From JBKBIP01 sp046297495 (GTDB lineage: Bacteria; Planctomycetota; Planctomycetia; Gemmatales; Gemmataceae), in contig JBKBIP010000002.1 of the NCBI GenBank assembly GCA_046297495.1, positions 62,001 through 126,000 on the forward strand: a DNA stretch of 64,000 bases, in the 5' to 3' direction. The notes below the pieces were generated by a model, which ran no database searches, was not told the DNA's origin, and saw only the letters and a list, made by a program, of their open reading frames with translations. A program made the translations under genes and the position numbers. Shown here in pieces: positions 63,501-64,000 of this stretch (positions within the stretch are counted from its first letter, which is position 1; every line of letters begins with the position of its first letter).

Positions 63501-64000
63501 ATGCAGGATATTTGGCACATCTTGAATCTGGACTCTCCCCCAGAAGGATGGGAGTGGTTGCGGCGTCTGGACCTGACCCACCTGGCAGGGGCGGCCCTGG
63601 AAATGCTTGGTTCCGCCGATCCCTGTTTCTTGGGGCTGATCATCTTCTTACTCGGCTTCCTGGGCGTGAAGGTGACAGCAGGCCGACCGGCGTTTTTCTG
63701 GTGGGGCGTGCGTCTGGGTTTGGTCGCCTTTCTGACCCACGGCAGCTACCAGCTGTATGCGGCGACCGGCTGGGACGCCATCGCTTGGCCGCGCGTTGCC
63801 ATCCGTTCCGCTTTGGTGGGGGGCGTGGTGGTGGCCTTGACGTGGATCGTGTTGCCCATCGTTGCGTTCGCCTATGGCCATCTGCGGTTGGCGGTGGCGG
63901 CGTTTTTGGCCTATGGCGGTTACGCTTTGATCACCGCTCCGGATTGGCAACCAGAGCAGGTCTCGGACCTCGCCGGGCGGGCCTTGGTGGCGGCGGGTCT
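63501..64000 (+). CDS. Multi-pass membrane protein, 3' end outside the window
   Basis: From ATG 63501 an open frame runs off the right edge (at least 166 residues). It begins MQDIWHILNLDSPPEG and has hydrophobic stretches CFLGLIIFLLGFLGV, FFWWGVRLGLVAFLTHG, LVGGVVVALTWIVLPIVAFAYG and LAVAAFLAYGGYALI, consistent with several membrane helices. GC and codon use match real genes, and no plausible frame competes. Function unknown. It is divergent from the gene at 62677, about 270 bp away. Confidence 0.7.
   Translation, partial: MQDIWHILNLDSPPEGWEWLRRLDLTHLAGAALEMLGSADPCFLGLIIFLLGFLGVKVTAGRPAFFWWGVRLGLVAFLTHGSYQLYAATGWDAIAWPRVAIRSALVGGVVVALTWIVLPIVAFAYGHLRLAVAAFLAYGGYALITAPDWQPEQVSDLAGRALVAAG

Overview
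The window is about 60% GC and reads as chromosome of a planctomycete, most likely a member of the Gemmataceae. The main evidence is a DUF1549/DUF1553 (PSD1) heme protein followed by a DUF1501 Tat protein, several extracytoplasmic proteins with CxxCH motifs, a Ser/Thr kinase fused to a sulfatase-modifying-factor domain, caspase/WD40 proteins, an ECF sigma/anti-sigma operon, DUF1080 and Gfo/Idh Tat proteins, and zinc-ribbon membrane proteins. I found no rRNA, tRNA, CRISPR array, transposase or prophage gene.

Layout. Positions 1-12121 hold mostly single housekeeping or envelope genes: an edge-truncated penicillin acylase, rhodanese, Tat-exported superoxide dismutase, inositol monophosphatase family phosphatase, small secreted proteins, mutL, a sigma-54 response regulator, and two thioredoxin-fold exported proteins. 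Positions 12284-17295 carry the DUF1549/1553 and DUF1501 pair behind a recognisable sigma-70 promoter. Positions 17428-30725 form the most unusual block. Four minus-strand genes (kinase-FGE, caspase-WD40, di-CxxCH protein, DUF4384-like protein) face a divergent 1833-residue WD40/Ig-like protein that ends in a caspase-like domain without catalytic residues. Positions 30857-32729 are an ECF sigma factor, its zinc anti-sigma factor and a secreted third gene, joined by ATGA overlaps.

Positions 32849-38575 carry a zinc-ribbon/HEAT-like membrane protein, a Tat protein, an FHA protein and typA. Positions 38906-50858 (all minus strand) carry asnS, an M20 amidohydrolase, a two-domain esterase, a Gfo/Idh oxidoreductase, a DUF1080 protein, a divergent acetolactate synthase and a secreted hydrolase-like protein lacking its serine nucleophile. 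Positions 51171-60639 contain a zinc-ribbon membrane protein with a frame anomaly, then a minus-strand group: fatty acid desaturase, HlyD adaptor, ABC ATPase, FtsX-type permease, asparagine synthetase, MlaE permease, methyltransferase and an unknown gene. The window ends with kynurenine 3-monooxygenase, a small membrane-anchored protein and the start of a multi-pass membrane protein.

Two loci could be undescribed systems. The first is the envelope-facing kinase/caspase/heme/pseudocaspase block. The second is the asparagine-synthetase, DevBCA-like exporter and desaturase cluster. At least three families of intergenic palindromes are also scattered through the second half. All functions are inferred by reading motifs in the sequence; no search was run.
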